Shown: positions 9,646-19,043, counted from the first letter of the stretch. The stretch is DNA of 64,000 nucleotides from Thalassotalea eurytherma (GCF_030161415.1 NZ_BSSU01000006.1:174365-238364), one strand, 5' to 3'. The notes: generated by a model not told the origin, from the sequence alone. Made by a program: numbers and translations.

Positions 9646-9927
9646 ATGTCTAACTCTGTAGGCAAAGCACACGGTTGCACTATTTCGGTAGGTGACATTT
9701 CTGTCACCTACTTAGAATCACATGGTTCAATCCTAAATTGCTTAGAATCTGCGGATGTAGAAGTTCACTTCCATTGCCGAGATGGATTCTGCGGTGCTTG
9801 TCGTGTAACGCTTGATGAGGGCCAAGTAAACTACCCTCAAGGTGAACCACTTGCATTTGTTGGTGATGGTGAAGTGTTAGCCTGCTGTTGCCAACCCACT
9901 AGCAACATTCGCTTAACCATAGACTAA
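9646..9927 (+). CDS. yfaE: 2Fe-2S ferredoxin, YfaE-like (NrdB cofactor maintenance)
   Basis: A 93-residue plant-type [2Fe-2S] ferredoxin. Ligand cysteines are in CRDGFCGACRV and in the late LACCCQP. It sits 26 bases after nrdB in the same direction, the same place as E. coli yfaE, whose product supplies electrons for assembling and rescuing the NrdB diferric tyrosyl radical. The N-terminus (MSNSVGKAHG) is slightly longer than needed; no better start exists. The context makes the YfaE role very likely; biochemical function is inferred from family and position. Confidence 0.92.
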   Translation: MSNSVGKAHGCTISVGDISVTYLESHGSILNCLESADVEVHFHCRDGFCGACRVTLDEGQVNYPQGEPLAFVGDGEVLACCCQPTSNIRLTID

Positions 9928-9962
9928 GCCTGTTCACAGCTAATATTTAATTAGAGATACCT

Positions 9963-10202
9963 TTACTTAATATGTTTTACAATAAACCGTTTTAGCTCCG
10001 AAAAGCTAAATGGCTTTCTAAGTACAGGGTATCCCCAATTGATTTTCTCTTTTTCCACATATCCGCTTATTGATAACACCATGGTATTTGGAAACTTTTC
10101 TTGAAGAAGTGTAACAACGTCTTCGCATGGACAACCTGGCATATGTACATCAACAATTAACACATCTAACCGTTGAAAGGATGACTTTGCGAGTGCTAAC
10201 GT
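9963..10202 (-). pseudogene. Response-regulator receiver remnant
   Basis: About 80 codons encode the second half of a receiver domain: LDVLIVDVHMPG holds the phospho-acceptor Asp, VLSISGY the switch Ser, and VLRKPFS the conserved Lys and Pro. The first half of a receiver (acidic pair and helix 1) is absent: an in-frame TAA at 10205-10203 closes the frame and no ATG or Shine-Dalgarno starts it. Upstream is the decayed alpha/beta-hydrolase gene. I read it as the 3' end of a lost hybrid kinase or response regulator brought here by deletion. It could conceivably be translated from GTG 10163, but the fold would be incomplete. Confidence 0.75.
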
Positions 10203-10806
10203 TTAAAACATTTTTGTCTACGATTTGCTCGTAACTACTAGAAAAATTCGATGTTCTATCTAAGGAGCTTAGTTGTTTAATGCACTTGAAGAGTAAACTC
10301 AATTGGGTAGCATCAACACTTAACCCGATAATGACTTTATTTGGCCCAGGGCATTTTGTGCAATTCGCACGATATCATTTGAAAACTCTTCGTATGTTGC
10401 AGAGTCTTTGCTTAGTAAAGCACCTTCTTTGATTTGAACTTGTGAGTTCACAGCCAAACCGTGAAAAGGTAGCGCCGGCAGTATGACATAATAGCCGGAG
10501 TTGGCCAGTAACTCTGCCCAATCAAAATATTGCTGATTGCACGCAGTAAGCCGGTGGAGCATAATTACCGAACCCCTAACCTCTGTGCCTTCCGTTGGTG
10601 GTATAACCCTAGGTTTACAACTTTCTTGTAAGCTGATTTGATACACCGTGCTTAGAATCAATTGCTTGCCAGCTTTCGTAAAAAGAGGCACTAAACCCTT
10701 CGCCCGCAGGCTGCGCTTCTATTTTAAAATCAATATCACTTCGACAAGACGCAAAAGACACAACAATCATCACAACCCAAGCAATAGCAATTAAAAAACG
10801 TCTCAA
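10203..10806 (-). pseudogene. Frameshifted alpha/beta-hydrolase lipoprotein gene
   Basis: The start at 10806 gives a lipoprotein signal (MRRFLIAIAWVVMIVVSFASC, lipobox SFASC). The frame ends at 10615, but a second frame continues with RGSVIMLHRLTACNQQYFDW and ILPALPFHGL, an alpha/beta-hydrolase oxyanion-hole region in which HGL has become HRL and PGHG has become PFHG. That frame stops near 10320, while a third frame continues KVIIGLSVDAT, the nucleophile elbow (normally GxSxGG) with its glycines lost. So there are at least two frameshifts and several damaged motifs. Beyond about 10300 the reading cannot be assigned and the sequence runs into the receiver remnant; the 3' boundary is approximate. 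Confidence 0.8.
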
Positions 10807-11241
10807 GTTAAAAATACGTTAATATTTCCAGCTAAGTATAGTATTTTTTTTCTTCAAAACAATACCACTTTCTAACAGAGAATAGTTGAGGTTTTAAACC
10901 AGAATACAGCCATATATAGGGTTTGACTTTACCATCATTGACCACATTCATTGGGTAGAAGCCATGTATTGTCTAACATAAGATCCCTTTAAATCAATTT
11001 GTCGCTCCTTAAATAGTTTTCAGAATATAAAACCTGCCGAAAAATCACAGGGTTATTTCATTACTTATGAGCTGACCTAAACGTAACAAATTTTGAAGAG
11101 ATAAAATAAAACTGTAAAATCAACACCTTAAAAATTAATGAAGTTTAGTGTTTAGCCCCAAAATTTTGATATAAAAACAAAGGTGTTATTTAAACAAGCG
11201 ATTAGCTAAAATGTTGTTTCAACTATCTTTAGGTACTAGCT
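10807..11241. other. 435-base intergenic region, no gene seen
   Basis: AT-rich, with stops in all frames. It should hold the promoter of the yciB operon; a weak TTGATA-17-TTTAAA arrangement ends about 50 bases before yciB but is not convincing. No repeat, RNA gene or hairpin was recognised. Confidence 0.5.
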
Positions 11242-11814
11242 ATGCACGTTTTACTGGAATATATTCCTTTAATTGTTTTTCTTATTGTTTACAAACTTGA
11301 AGGAATCTACTGGGCAACTGGAGCACTAATTGTCGCTTCAGCACTTCAAATTCTCTTTTATATCATCAAGAAAAAGCCTATTCCTAAACAAACCATCGTC
11401 TTTTTTATTTTAATTTTAAGTTTCGGTGGCCTGACAATTTTCCTTCAAGACGACAGTTTTATAAAGTGGAAAGTAACGATTATTAACCTATTTTTTGCTG
11501 CTGCATTGCTTGCTGGCCATTATTTTTTTAACAAAATCATTCTTAAAACCTTTCTCGGCGAAGCCGTTGATTTACCTGACGCAATTTGGATTAAGCTAAC
11601 TTGGGCTTGGGCTTCATTTTTCACCTTATGTGCGGTATTGAACTGGTATATCGCCTTTAATTTTTCACAAGAAACTTGGGTTAATTTTAAGGTGTTTGGT
11701 TTAACTGGATTAACGTTTGTCTTCGCAATAGGTACGGTGTTCTCATTATATAAACACCTACCAGAAGAAAACGACGCGAATGCACCAAAAGAATCAGAAC
11801 AAGTGGAGAAGTGA
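11242..11814 (+). CDS. yciB: YciB / intracellular septation protein A family membrane protein
   Basis: A 190-residue inner-membrane protein with about five hydrophobic helices. The opening LLEYIPLIVFLIVYKLEGIYWATGALI and the later FLGEAVDLP..IW..L.W.W..FF...A.LNWYIAF are characteristic of YciB/IspZ. In E. coli and Shigella YciB affects cell-envelope synthesis and septation. It is the first gene of a three-gene run with yciI (three-base gap) and a small secreted protein; yciB and yciI being neighbours supports the call. The C-terminal tail (EENDANAPKESEQVEK) is acidic and cytoplasmic. Confidence 0.92.
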   Translation: MHVLLEYIPLIVFLIVYKLEGIYWATGALIVASALQILFYIIKKKPIPKQTIVFFILILSFGGLTIFLQDDSFIKWKVTIINLFFAAALLAGHYFFNKIILKTFLGEAVDLPDAIWIKLTWAWASFFTLCAVLNWYIAFNFSQETWVNFKVFGLTGLTFVFAIGTVFSLYKHLPEENDANAPKESEQVEK

Positions 11815-11817
11815 CCC

Positions 11818-12120
11818 ATGAAATACTACGTAATTTTTAGCCACGACGTTGAGAACAGCCTACCTTTGCGCTTGCAAGTGCGTGACAAGCATTTAGCTCG
11901 ATTAGCTGATCTTGATGCAGAGGATCGATTACTTGTCGCAGGCCCTTGCCCGATAAGTGATGGAGAAGAAGGACCGGCAGGCTTTAGCGGTTCGACGATA
12001 ATCGCTAAATTTGAGTCACTGGCTAATGCACAGTCATGGGCTGATGCCGATCCATACATAGATGCTGGTGTCTATGCTAAAGTTATTGTAAAACCATTTA
12101 AAAAAGTACTGCCTGTATAA
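11818..12120 (+). CDS. yciI: YciI family protein
   Basis: A 100-residue cytoplasmic protein of the dimeric ferredoxin-like YciI family. It begins [29 protein letters not shown] and has the [16 protein letters not shown] ending of the family. The conserved His (RDKHLARL) and Asp (DADPY) proposed as an active site in this family are present; no reaction is established. It starts three bases after the yciB stop with GGAGAAG in the yciB end as Shine-Dalgarno, so it is co-translated. Confidence 0.92.
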   Translation: MKYYVIFSHDVENSLPLRLQVRDKHLARLADLDAEDRLLVAGPCPISDGEEGPAGFSGSTIIAKFESLANAQSWADADPYIDAGVYAKVIVKPFKKVLPV

Positions 12121-12123
12121 CCT

Positions 12124-12534
12124 ATGATGTTAAAGAAAATTATATATATCAACTTATTGGGTGTCACATTAGTCGCTTTACCAAGTGAAGCGAAAACTGC
12201 GCGAACCATTGAACAATGCGAGAAGAAATTTACCAATAATGTTGAATTTTCTCAGTGCCTTGATACGGTGAAAAACCTAGCAGAGCGTGAGTTAACGGCT
12301 TGGGTTAATAACAAAACATTTGAGTTAGAAGATTTAACAAGTGTGACCGGGCGCAGTGGCACATTGAACATGTTTAAGCGTTCACAAAAGAATTTTATTA
12401 CTTATCGTGAGAATAATTGTAAGTTCTATTACTTAGCGCTTTCTCCAGGTTCTGGCGCTGGGGCTGCTTATAAGAAATGTTTCATCACCATGACCAAAGC
12501 AAGAATTAAAGAGCTTGACGAAATATCACGTTAA
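12124..12534 (+). CDS. Small secreted protein, LprI/DUF1311-like
   Basis: A 136-residue protein with a signal peptide (cleavage probably near PSEA-KTART). The mature part has four cysteines and an ending of the type FKRSQKNFITYRENNC...GSGAGAAYKKCFITMTKARIKEL, resembling the DUF1311/LprI domain found in periplasmic lysozyme-inhibitor-like proteins. It starts four bases after yciI and is the last gene before the terminator at 12575. Two adjacent ATGs (12124, 12127) are possible starts. Role unknown; lysozyme inhibition is only a family suggestion. Confidence 0.7.
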   Translation: MMLKKIIYINLLGVTLVALPSEAKTARTIEQCEKKFTNNVEFSQCLDTVKNLAERELTAWVNNKTFELEDLTSVTGRSGTLNMFKRSQKNFITYRENNCKFYYLALSPGSGAGAAYKKCFITMTKARIKELDEISR

Positions 12535-12574
12535 TTAATGTGATTACCTGATTTAATGATGAGAAGTAAAGTTT

Positions 12575-12612
12575 GCAGTGACCAATAATCAATATATTGG
12601 GCACTGCTTTTT
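12575..12612 (+). terminator. Rho-independent terminator of the yciB operon
   Basis: GCAGTG-A-CCAATA pairs with TATTGG-G-CACTGC (12575-12607) with a single internal mismatch, followed by five Ts. It lies 40 bases after the last gene of the yciB-yciI operon and before the convergent AI-2E-family gene. Confidence 0.85.
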
Positions 12613-12628
12613 GGTAAGTTAGCTGTTG

Positions 12629-13687
12629 TTAAGATTTATCATCAGAAGATAACATTACCGCAAACCAACGGCCTTCTTCTGAGTTTTCTAAACCAATCTT
12701 AATAATCATGGTGAGCGGCACCGATAAAAGCATACCCACGGTACCAAACAACCATCCCCAAAAGATTAACGAAAGAAAAACAACCAGCGTCGATAAACCC
12801 AGTCCTTTGCCTAAATACCTTGGCTCGATAATATTCCCCATAACGGTGTTAATCAGTACATAACCTAAACCAATTAACCCTGCACTTATCGGATTAAGCT
12901 GAATTAACGCAAGTAATACCGTAGGAATTGCGGCTAACATTGAACCGATGTTAGGAATAAAGTTAAGTAAGAACGCCAGAACACCCCACAACAAATAAAA
13001 ATCTAAGCCGAATGCCCACAGCATAATACTCACCAATACACCTGTTAGCACACTTACAGCCGCTTTGATTGCAATATAACTATTCACTGATGAGATAAAC
13101 TTTTCGATTTGATTAAGCCGCATTTCTGGATCGTCTAACGCCAAGTGAATTTTACGAGGTAAGCCTGATGCCTCAAACAGCATAAAGACAACGGTTAGTA
13201 TAATCAGAAATAAATTGGCCATTGCCCCACTGAGGCTTGAGAACATATTCGTTGCCAGATCCATTGCTGCGCTTGGATCAAAGTATTCCAACACTAAATC
13301 TGACGACAATTGAATATTCAAATCGTTGAGTCTACTAACAAGCCAAGTAAACTTTTCATTCAATTGCTCTTTGTACTCTGGGAGTAATGCGGTTAGTTCA
13401 TTAAGAGAACTACCAACTAAACCAGCAAGTACCATAACAAGGGTGACAAACATCATTATCACCGTACTTACAGATATCCATTTAGGAATATTGTAACTGT
13501 CGGCTTTTTTAACCAACGGGTTACACATAATAGTGATAAACGTCGACATTAAAAACGGCAAAATCAGATTTGTTGACGCTTTCAAGCCGGCGATAATAAT
13601 AAACAAAGCAGCAATGAACACGAAGGTTCGAATGATGCTTTGCTTACTTTGTGTAATTGGAGACTCTTCCAAGATCTTTTTTATCAT
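12629..13687 (-). CDS. AI-2E / PerM family transporter
   Basis: A 352-residue integral membrane protein. It has the family pattern: two N-terminal helices (LKASTNLILPFLMSTFITI), a soluble coiled segment (about residues 95-145), then helices ending with LAFLLNFIPNIGSMLAAIPTVLLAL and the GNIIEPRYLGKGLGLSTLVVFLSLIFWGWLFG..G.LL..PLT signature of the AI-2E transporter/UPF0118 (PerM/TqsA/YdiK) family. Members include autoinducer-2 exporters and Na+/H+ antiporters, so the substrate is not assignable. Single gene, convergent with the yciB operon. Confidence 0.9.
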   Translation of the reverse strand: MIKKILEESPITQSKQSIIRTFVFIAALFIIIAGLKASTNLILPFLMSTFITIMCNPLVKKADSYNIPKWISVSTVIMMFVTLVMVLAGLVGSSLNELTALLPEYKEQLNEKFTWLVSRLNDLNIQLSSDLVLEYFDPSAAMDLATNMFSSLSGAMANLFLIILTVVFMLFEASGLPRKIHLALDDPEMRLNQIEKFISSVNSYIAIKAAVSVLTGVLVSIMLWAFGLDFYLLWGVLAFLLNFIPNIGSMLAAIPTVLLALIQLNPISAGLIGLGYVLINTVMGNIIEPRYLGKGLGLSTLVVFLSLIFWGWLFGTVGMLLSVPLTMIIKIGLENSEEGRWFAVMLSSDDKS

Positions 13688-13747
13688 TTAATTCATCATC
13701 TTAATTCGCAATACTTCAAAGCATATCATAGATGATTTACAAAAAAT

Positions 13748-16240
13748 CTACATGGTTCTCCTAATTAAGGTAACACTCGAAAGTTTAAGCAGTCGTGAGC
13801 AGGATAAAAAGCCTACGATACCTACAAACAGTGCACCTGATACAATCCCTATTAGCCAATAAGATAAATGCAAACTAGGCGTCATATCGAATACTCTTGT
13901 CTGCAAGATATAAACCGCGATCTCCATTGCAATACTTGCCATTAAACCAGCTACAGCGCCAAGCGCAACAAACTCATAAAGCACACTTAAATTCAACATC
14001 TTACTTTTTGCGCCAAGTGTTTTTAAAATAGCAAGTTCTCGTTCTCGCTCTTCCATACTGGCTTGAACTTGGGCAACTAAAACCAGTGAACCCGCAAGTA
14101 CAACTAATATCAGAACAAACTCTATCGCCAACGAAACTTGCGAGATAACGGTACGCAGCTGATTAATGATCGCTTCAACATCGATCATCGATACGGTTGG
14201 ATAATCCGTTAAAAACTCCTGCAATTTAGGTTTGTTTTCTTCGGTGATATACATAGAGTTGATGTAACTCGCTGGAAAGTCAGACAACACCTTAGGATTG
14301 AAAATCATATAAAAGTTTGGCTGCAATGAATTCCAGTTAACCTCTCTAATACTGGTAATTGGCACCTCAACCACGTCACTACCAATTTGAAAGCTCAAAC
14401 TATCGCCAATGCTCACCTCAAGGCGCTCTGCTAGCTTTTGCTCGATAGAAACCTGTGCTGATTGTGAGTCTTGCTGCCACCAACTGCCATCAAGGATTTT
14501 GTTTTCACTTGGTAAGTCATTACGCCATGTTAAATTTAACTCACGCCCAACACCACGACGCGCTGTATCATCTTTTGTTTCGTCTTCTTTAGTTGCTCGA
14601 CGAATCGTTTTAACGTCATTGATAGCGGTTAAACGGCCCCTTACCACTGGGTATAAGCCACTCGATACAATATTATGTTGCTCAATAAAAGCTTCAACTT
14701 CATCCACTTTATCATGCGCAATATTGACTAAAAATCGGTTAGCGGTATCTGCTGGTAGTTGACGTTGCCACTCATCAATGATCGCCCCCTTCATAACAAA
14801 AATCAGCAGTAACAATTCTATCGCTATTGTAAAACTAATAAGCTGAACAGCATTTTCATTAGCTCGACGTTTCAAATTAGCGAGTGCTAAATGCCACGAC
14901 TTGCCAGCTTTTGCACCTGCACGACGACTTAACATTAAAATCAGCTTTGCGGTCAGCATAATCACGCCAGATACGAGCAAGCCACCGACAACCAATGCAA
15001 GTGAAAGCGGTAAGTTTTTACTAAATAACCAAATCAATAAAAACAATGCAGAAATTGCTGGTATGTGAGCATACCAAGGTAGTGCTTTGTTGTTAAAGCC
15101 ACGAAGAATACTTAAAGGAGATGTATTAATAAGCTCCTTAAGCGGCACAATAGCAAAGGCACAGGCGCATATCACACCAGTAAAGCTTGCGACAAGCAAT
15201 GGATACAGCTCGATTAATTGACCTTGTATTTGTAGCTGATCTTTTACGCTGTTTAAGCCAATAGCCAACAATAGAACACCGACAAGCAAGCCGGCAATGA
15301 TACTCACCGCACTTAATAAACTCCAGTGAAGTAAATAGACCTTACGAACGTATTGTTTGCTGGTACCCATCGCTTTGAAAATAGCGACAACACTTTGTTG
15401 GCGTTGTGCATATCTACGCCCTGCTACAGCTACTGCAACAGCAGCCAACACAATGCCCAACATACTAGCTAATGATAAATATTTTTCAGCACGGTTTAAG
15501 GCATTTGCTAATGAAGACTGGCTATCTTTAATATCGTACCAACGCTGGCTTTCATTAACTTGCGGTTTTACCCATTCTTCAAAGTCTTTAATATCACTAG
15601 GCTCACCCGCATATAAATACTCATACCAGATCCGTGACCCTGGCTGGATCAACCCCGTTTCTTGCAAATCATCGAAATGAAGGATAATAGTTGGACCTGA
15701 GGTAAACACACTAAAGGAAGCGTCTGGTATTTGATTTATAACCCCTTGAATAACAAAGCTTTTATTACCTATTTCAATAGAGTCGCCTTCGTTAACATCA
15801 AGTTTCGATAGAATACCCTGTTGTACCCATACTCGATTAATATCAGGTGCATTTACGGCACTTTCAACGCCTTCTTGCTCAACAAGTAGATCACCCCTTA
15901 ACGGATATAAATCAGTGACCGCTGTTAAGGACGCTAACACCATACGTTCTTCAGAGAACACCATCGATGTCATAAAGACCTGTGTAGCACTATTAACATT
16001 GAGCTCATCGGCTTTAGCTTTGACGTTTTCAGATAAGGGCCTTGAAGTGGCCCATACTCTGTCAGCAGCAATAAACGCGGTACTTTCATTAACCAATGCA
16101 TTTTTAATATGATTAGAAAAGCCAGTTAACGAAAAAACTGCTGACACCGCTAAAATAATAGCTAGCGCAACAATCGTTAATTCACCGCGCTTTAATTCAT
16201 GTTTTAATAACGATAAAGAATGTTTAAACCAATTTTTCAT
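13748..16240 (-). CDS. ybbP: ABC transporter permease, FtsX family (YbbP-like)
   Basis: An 830-residue membrane protein with a MacB-like periplasmic domain after the first helix (MKNWFKHSLSLLKHELKRGELTIVALAIILAVS) and two FtsX blocks: four helices around residues 255-430 and a final set around 700-820 (VLAGSLVLVAQVQASMEERERELAILKTLGAKSKML). The length and order match E. coli YbbP (about 800 residues). It starts two bases after the ATPase gene, so it is translated with it. The pair is divergent from tesA as in E. coli. The exported substrate is unknown; type VII ABC systems usually act on lipids, lipoproteins or transmit force. Confidence 0.9.
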   Translation of the reverse strand: MKNWFKHSLSLLKHELKRGELTIVALAIILAVSAVFSLTGFSNHIKNALVNESTAFIAADRVWATSRPLSENVKAKADELNVNSATQVFMTSMVFSEERMVLASLTAVTDLYPLRGDLLVEQEGVESAVNAPDINRVWVQQGILSKLDVNEGDSIEIGNKSFVIQGVINQIPDASFSVFTSGPTIILHFDDLQETGLIQPGSRIWYEYLYAGEPSDIKDFEEWVKPQVNESQRWYDIKDSQSSLANALNRAEKYLSLASMLGIVLAAVAVAVAGRRYAQRQQSVVAIFKAMGTSKQYVRKVYLLHWSLLSAVSIIAGLLVGVLLLAIGLNSVKDQLQIQGQLIELYPLLVASFTGVICACAFAIVPLKELINTSPLSILRGFNNKALPWYAHIPAISALFLLIWLFSKNLPLSLALVVGGLLVSGVIMLTAKLILMLSRRAGAKAGKSWHLALANLKRRANENAVQLISFTIAIELLLLIFVMKGAIIDEWQRQLPADTANRFLVNIAHDKVDEVEAFIEQHNIVSSGLYPVVRGRLTAINDVKTIRRATKEDETKDDTARRGVGRELNLTWRNDLPSENKILDGSWWQQDSQSAQVSIEQKLAERLEVSIGDSLSFQIGSDVVEVPITSIREVNWNSLQPNFYMIFNPKVLSDFPASYINSMYITEENKPKLQEFLTDYPTVSMIDVEAIINQLRTVISQVSLAIEFVLILVVLAGSLVLVAQVQASMEERERELAILKTLGAKSKMLNLSVLYEFVALGAVAGLMASIAMEIAVYILQTRVFDMTPSLHLSYWLIGIVSGALFVGIVGFLSCSRLLKLSSVTLIRRTM

Positions 16241-16242
16241 GC

Positions 16243-16950
16243 TTAAACAACCTCTACGAGCGGCGCTGGTTGTTCTTCTAAATGACCATTATTCATCACT
16301 ACCTGTCGCTGGCAACGTTCTGCTAATTTTGGGTCATGAGTCACCACGACAAGGGTTGTACCTGCCTGTTGATGGAGTTCAAACAATAGGTTTTCAATTT
16401 GTGCACCCGTTGTATTATCAAGGTTTCCCGTAGGTTCATCAGCAAATAATATATCAGGTTGGGTAATAAAGGCGCGCGCAATAGCAACACGTTGTTGCTC
16501 ACCACCGGATAACTGTGAAGGGAAATGATCACCACGCTCTGATAGCCCAACCTTCGTCAATAGTTCCTGTGCTAATACTTCTGCATTATCCATATTGGCT
16601 AACTCTGCAGGCAACATGATGTTTTCTTTTGCAGTAAGGCTGGGGATCAACAAAAACTGTTGGAATATAAAGCCAACATATTGCCCTCTGATCGCAGCCC
16701 TTGCTTCTTCATCTGCTACATGTAAAGCTTGACCTTTGAGGTAGACTTCGCCACTGGTAGGAATATCGAGACCAGCAATAATTGACAGTAACGTAGTTTT
16801 TCCTGAGCCAGAAGAGCCAACAATCGCAATAGTTTCACCTGCATTTACTTCTAGTGAAACATTTTGCAGAATATCAATGGTTTTACTGCTTAAATTCACC
16901 GATTTATTAAGCTGGCGAACATCTAAAATTTTATTAGGATCTATCTTCAT
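16243..16950 (-). CDS. ybbA: ABC transporter ATP-binding protein (YbbA-like)
   Basis: A 235-residue LolD/MacB-type ATPase: Walker A GSSGSGKTTLL, Q-loop FIFQQFLLIPSLT, signature LSGGEQQRVAIARA, Walker B ILFADEPTGNLD, H-loop VVTHD. It partners the downstream FtsX-type permease (two-base gap). The ATG (16950-16948) shares bases with the tesA ATG (16949-16951) on the other strand, so the two genes begin within one CATG and each leader lies inside the other gene. Confidence 0.94.
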   Translation of the reverse strand: MKIDPNKILDVRQLNKSVNLSSKTIDILQNVSLEVNAGETIAIVGSSGSGKTTLLSIIAGLDIPTSGEVYLKGQALHVADEEARAAIRGQYVGFIFQQFLLIPSLTAKENIMLPAELANMDNAEVLAQELLTKVGLSERGDHFPSQLSGGEQQRVAIARAFITQPDILFADEPTGNLDNTTGAQIENLLFELHQQAGTTLVVVTHDPKLAERCQRQVVMNNGHLEEQPAPLVEVV

Positions 16951-17578
16951 GATTAAAAAAGCTTTTCTTGTAATTAATTTCTTACTTCTGTGTTTACTAT
17001 CTTCACATACACAGGCATCAACGTCTATTTTATTGCTAGGTGATAGCTTAAGTGCAAGCTACGGAATGCAACAAAATGAAGGTTGGGTGCATTTGTTAAA
17101 TCAAACATTTGAAGCTGAAAACAAAGGTTATAATATTGTTAATGCTAGCATAAGTGGTGAGACGACAGGTGGCGGCCTGTCTCGATTTCCTGGGATTTTG
17201 TCGAAAGAGAAGTTCGATTATTTAATTATTGAATTAGGCGGAAACGACGGTTTAAGAGGTTTCCCACCTGCAACAATTAAACATAATCTCTTACAAATAA
17301 TCGACATGGCAAAACAAGAAAACATTACCGTTTACTTGATGGAAATACAGATACCACCAAATTACGGACCACGTTATAGCAAAATGTTTACAGATGTTTT
17401 TGCTACGGTGGCAAAGGAATCAAAGATCACTTTATTACCTTTTTTCATGACAGAAGTCGCTATTAATCCTGAATTAATGCAAAACGACGGGATTCATCCA
17501 AATAAAAAGGCACAAGCAATTATTGCAGACAATATGAAGCAAGTCATCGAGACCAACATCCCAAATACGGCAAGTTAA
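16949..17578 (+). CDS. tesA: Acyl-CoA thioesterase I / lysophospholipase TesA (SGNH hydrolase)
   Basis: A 209-residue secreted SGNH hydrolase. The start at 16949 gives a signal peptide MIKKAFLVINFLLLCLLSSHTQA; AGGAT lies eight bases upstream. Block I ILLLGDSLSASYGM holds the catalytic Ser, block III GGNDGLRG the Asn, and DGIHPN the Asp and His. E. coli TesA is a periplasmic thioesterase/protease I/lysophospholipase L1. The gene is divergent from the YbbAP exporter genes, the same arrangement as in E. coli, suggesting a shared role in envelope lipid handling. Its stop overlaps that of the convergent EAL-HDOD pseudogene. Confidence 0.95.
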   Translation: MIKKAFLVINFLLLCLLSSHTQASTSILLLGDSLSASYGMQQNEGWVHLLNQTFEAENKGYNIVNASISGETTGGGLSRFPGILSKEKFDYLIIELGGNDGLRGFPPATIKHNLLQIIDMAKQENITVYLMEIQIPPNYGPRYSKMFTDVFATVAKESKITLLPFFMTEVAINPELMQNDGIHPNKKAQAIIADNMKQVIETNIPNTAS

Positions 17579-18794
17579 ATGCCGTCGTAATTCTCAGACC
17601 ACTTTATAGCATCTTGGTAAGCGGGGTTGAGCAAGTTAGCATTGAGGCGCATATTTTGTGCCTCTAGTTCCGTGAAGTGCCAACTGCCCTGCTCTAAAAA
17701 CTTAATTGAACGCAACGCTAAGGCATTAGGTGACTGATTTTTATCATCTTCATCTAAGACAACATCTTCAATATCAGATGACATAGGTAAGCGCTCCAGT
17801 ACTTTAGTCATCGGAGTTTCCATAATTGCATCGAGCAATCAATACATGCCGACTAAAAAGCCAGATTCTGCTTGATGAGGCGACATTTTTTGCAAAAAAG
17901 CTCACAATATTTAGCTCGAATTACACACATTTTAGTTAATTATGGTGTCTTGGTTTGAACGAGAAACGTGGTAACAAACAAGTTTAGCAAGTGACGAAGT
18001 TGTGAATCACCAAGATAGGTCATTGCCTCTTTAATGCAGGAGATGCGTGTCTTTAACGGAAATCTACCTGAGTTTACAAAGCACAACAATCGATAAGCAA
18101 GCGCACTGTCTTGCTCAAGTAAATTTTGTATTTTACGATGATTAAGCTCTGTTGCGATAGACTCTTGAAACAACAACAGCAAGTGTTCATTTGTGTCATT
18201 TTTATGAACCGATTTCATTTCTGGCTTAGTAAAATAGTAGCCTTGAAAGAAGTGAAACCCCATATCCATTGCTTGCTGATACTCTTCTTGAGTTTCAACT
18301 TTTTCAGCAAGTAATTTTATGTTGGTTTTTTCTTTAAGTTGAATGATTAAAGGTTCAATTTTATCTAAAGGCGTATGCATTAAATCGAACTTAATCACTT
18401 CGACTAACTGAAGGAATCTTCGCCATTCACGCCTATAGACAAAGTCATCAAGCGCAAAGGTATAACCTTGGCGATACATTTCAACGCAAGCTTGATAAAC
18501 CTCATCTGAGGGGGTGACATCTTCAAGGATCTCGATGACAATTTCATGTTTTGGTAGCAATAGAGGTAAACGCTTTAGTAAACTCTCTTCAGAAAAATTA
18601 ATTAATGCCAGTTTTCCACCGCTAACCTCACTAATACCTTTATTAAAATGCGTTCGACTAATAAGTTTTGATGTTGCTTCATGAGCATCAATATTGGGAA
18701 AAAAGTTTTCTGGGCCGTCACGAAAGAACAACTCGTAAGCGACTAAATTTTTCCTTCGACCTAGTATCGCCTGTCGAGCTAAATACAGTTCCAT
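17575..18794 (-). pseudogene. Broken EAL-HDOD signalling protein (YuxH-like)
   Basis: The intact family is about 405 residues: a YuxH-type EAL domain followed by HDOD. Here the first frame (18794-17940) gives 284 residues (MELYLARQAILGRR..VAYELFFRDG, YTFALDDF, KLLAEKVET, FFQGYYFTKPE, then an HDOD start) and ends at a TAA after VQTKTP. The same frame continues LTKMCVIRAKYCELFCKK, then shifts at a run of six As to MSPHQAESGFLVGMY, meets a TGA, and resumes LLDAIMETPMTKVLERLPMS to the natural end at 17575. Two stops and one frameshift interrupt the HDOD domain. The 284-residue front part could still be made, but without a full HDOD. Confidence 0.85.
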
Positions 18795-18936
18795 ATTGTC
18801 CTCTTATTAGATCATCAGATCGTGTTCATAAAATCCTAAGGAACATTATATGGACTCCTAATTTTAATACTGTTAGGAATGTGTAAAGCTGTTGGCTAAT
18901 TTGTTAACAAGACATGATGGTAAATTTCAGGCATAA

Positions 18937-18960
18937 AAAAACCGACTGACGTCGGTTTTT
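18937..18960 (-). terminator. Rho-independent terminator of the tRNA operon
   Basis: AAAAACCGAC (18937-18946) pairs with GTCGGTTTTT (18951-18960) round a four-base loop; on the minus strand a T-run follows. It begins seven bases past the 3' end of the last tRNA-Glu, so it ends the Ala-Glu transcript. Confidence 0.9.
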
Positions 18961-18967
18961 CTAAAAG

Positions 18968-19043
18968 TGGCATCCCTAAGGGGATTCGAACCCCTGTTAC
19001 CGCCGTGAAAGGGCGGTGTCCTAGGCCTCTAGACGATAGGGAC
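18968..19043 (-). tRNA. tRNA-Glu (TTC), copy 5 in transcription order
   Basis: A 76-base cloverleaf with encoded CCA, anticodon TTC in CCGCCCTTTCACGGCGG, T-arm GGGGTTCGAATCCCC. Identical in all 76 bases to the four other copies; last gene of the operon, followed by the terminator at 18937. Confidence 0.97.
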
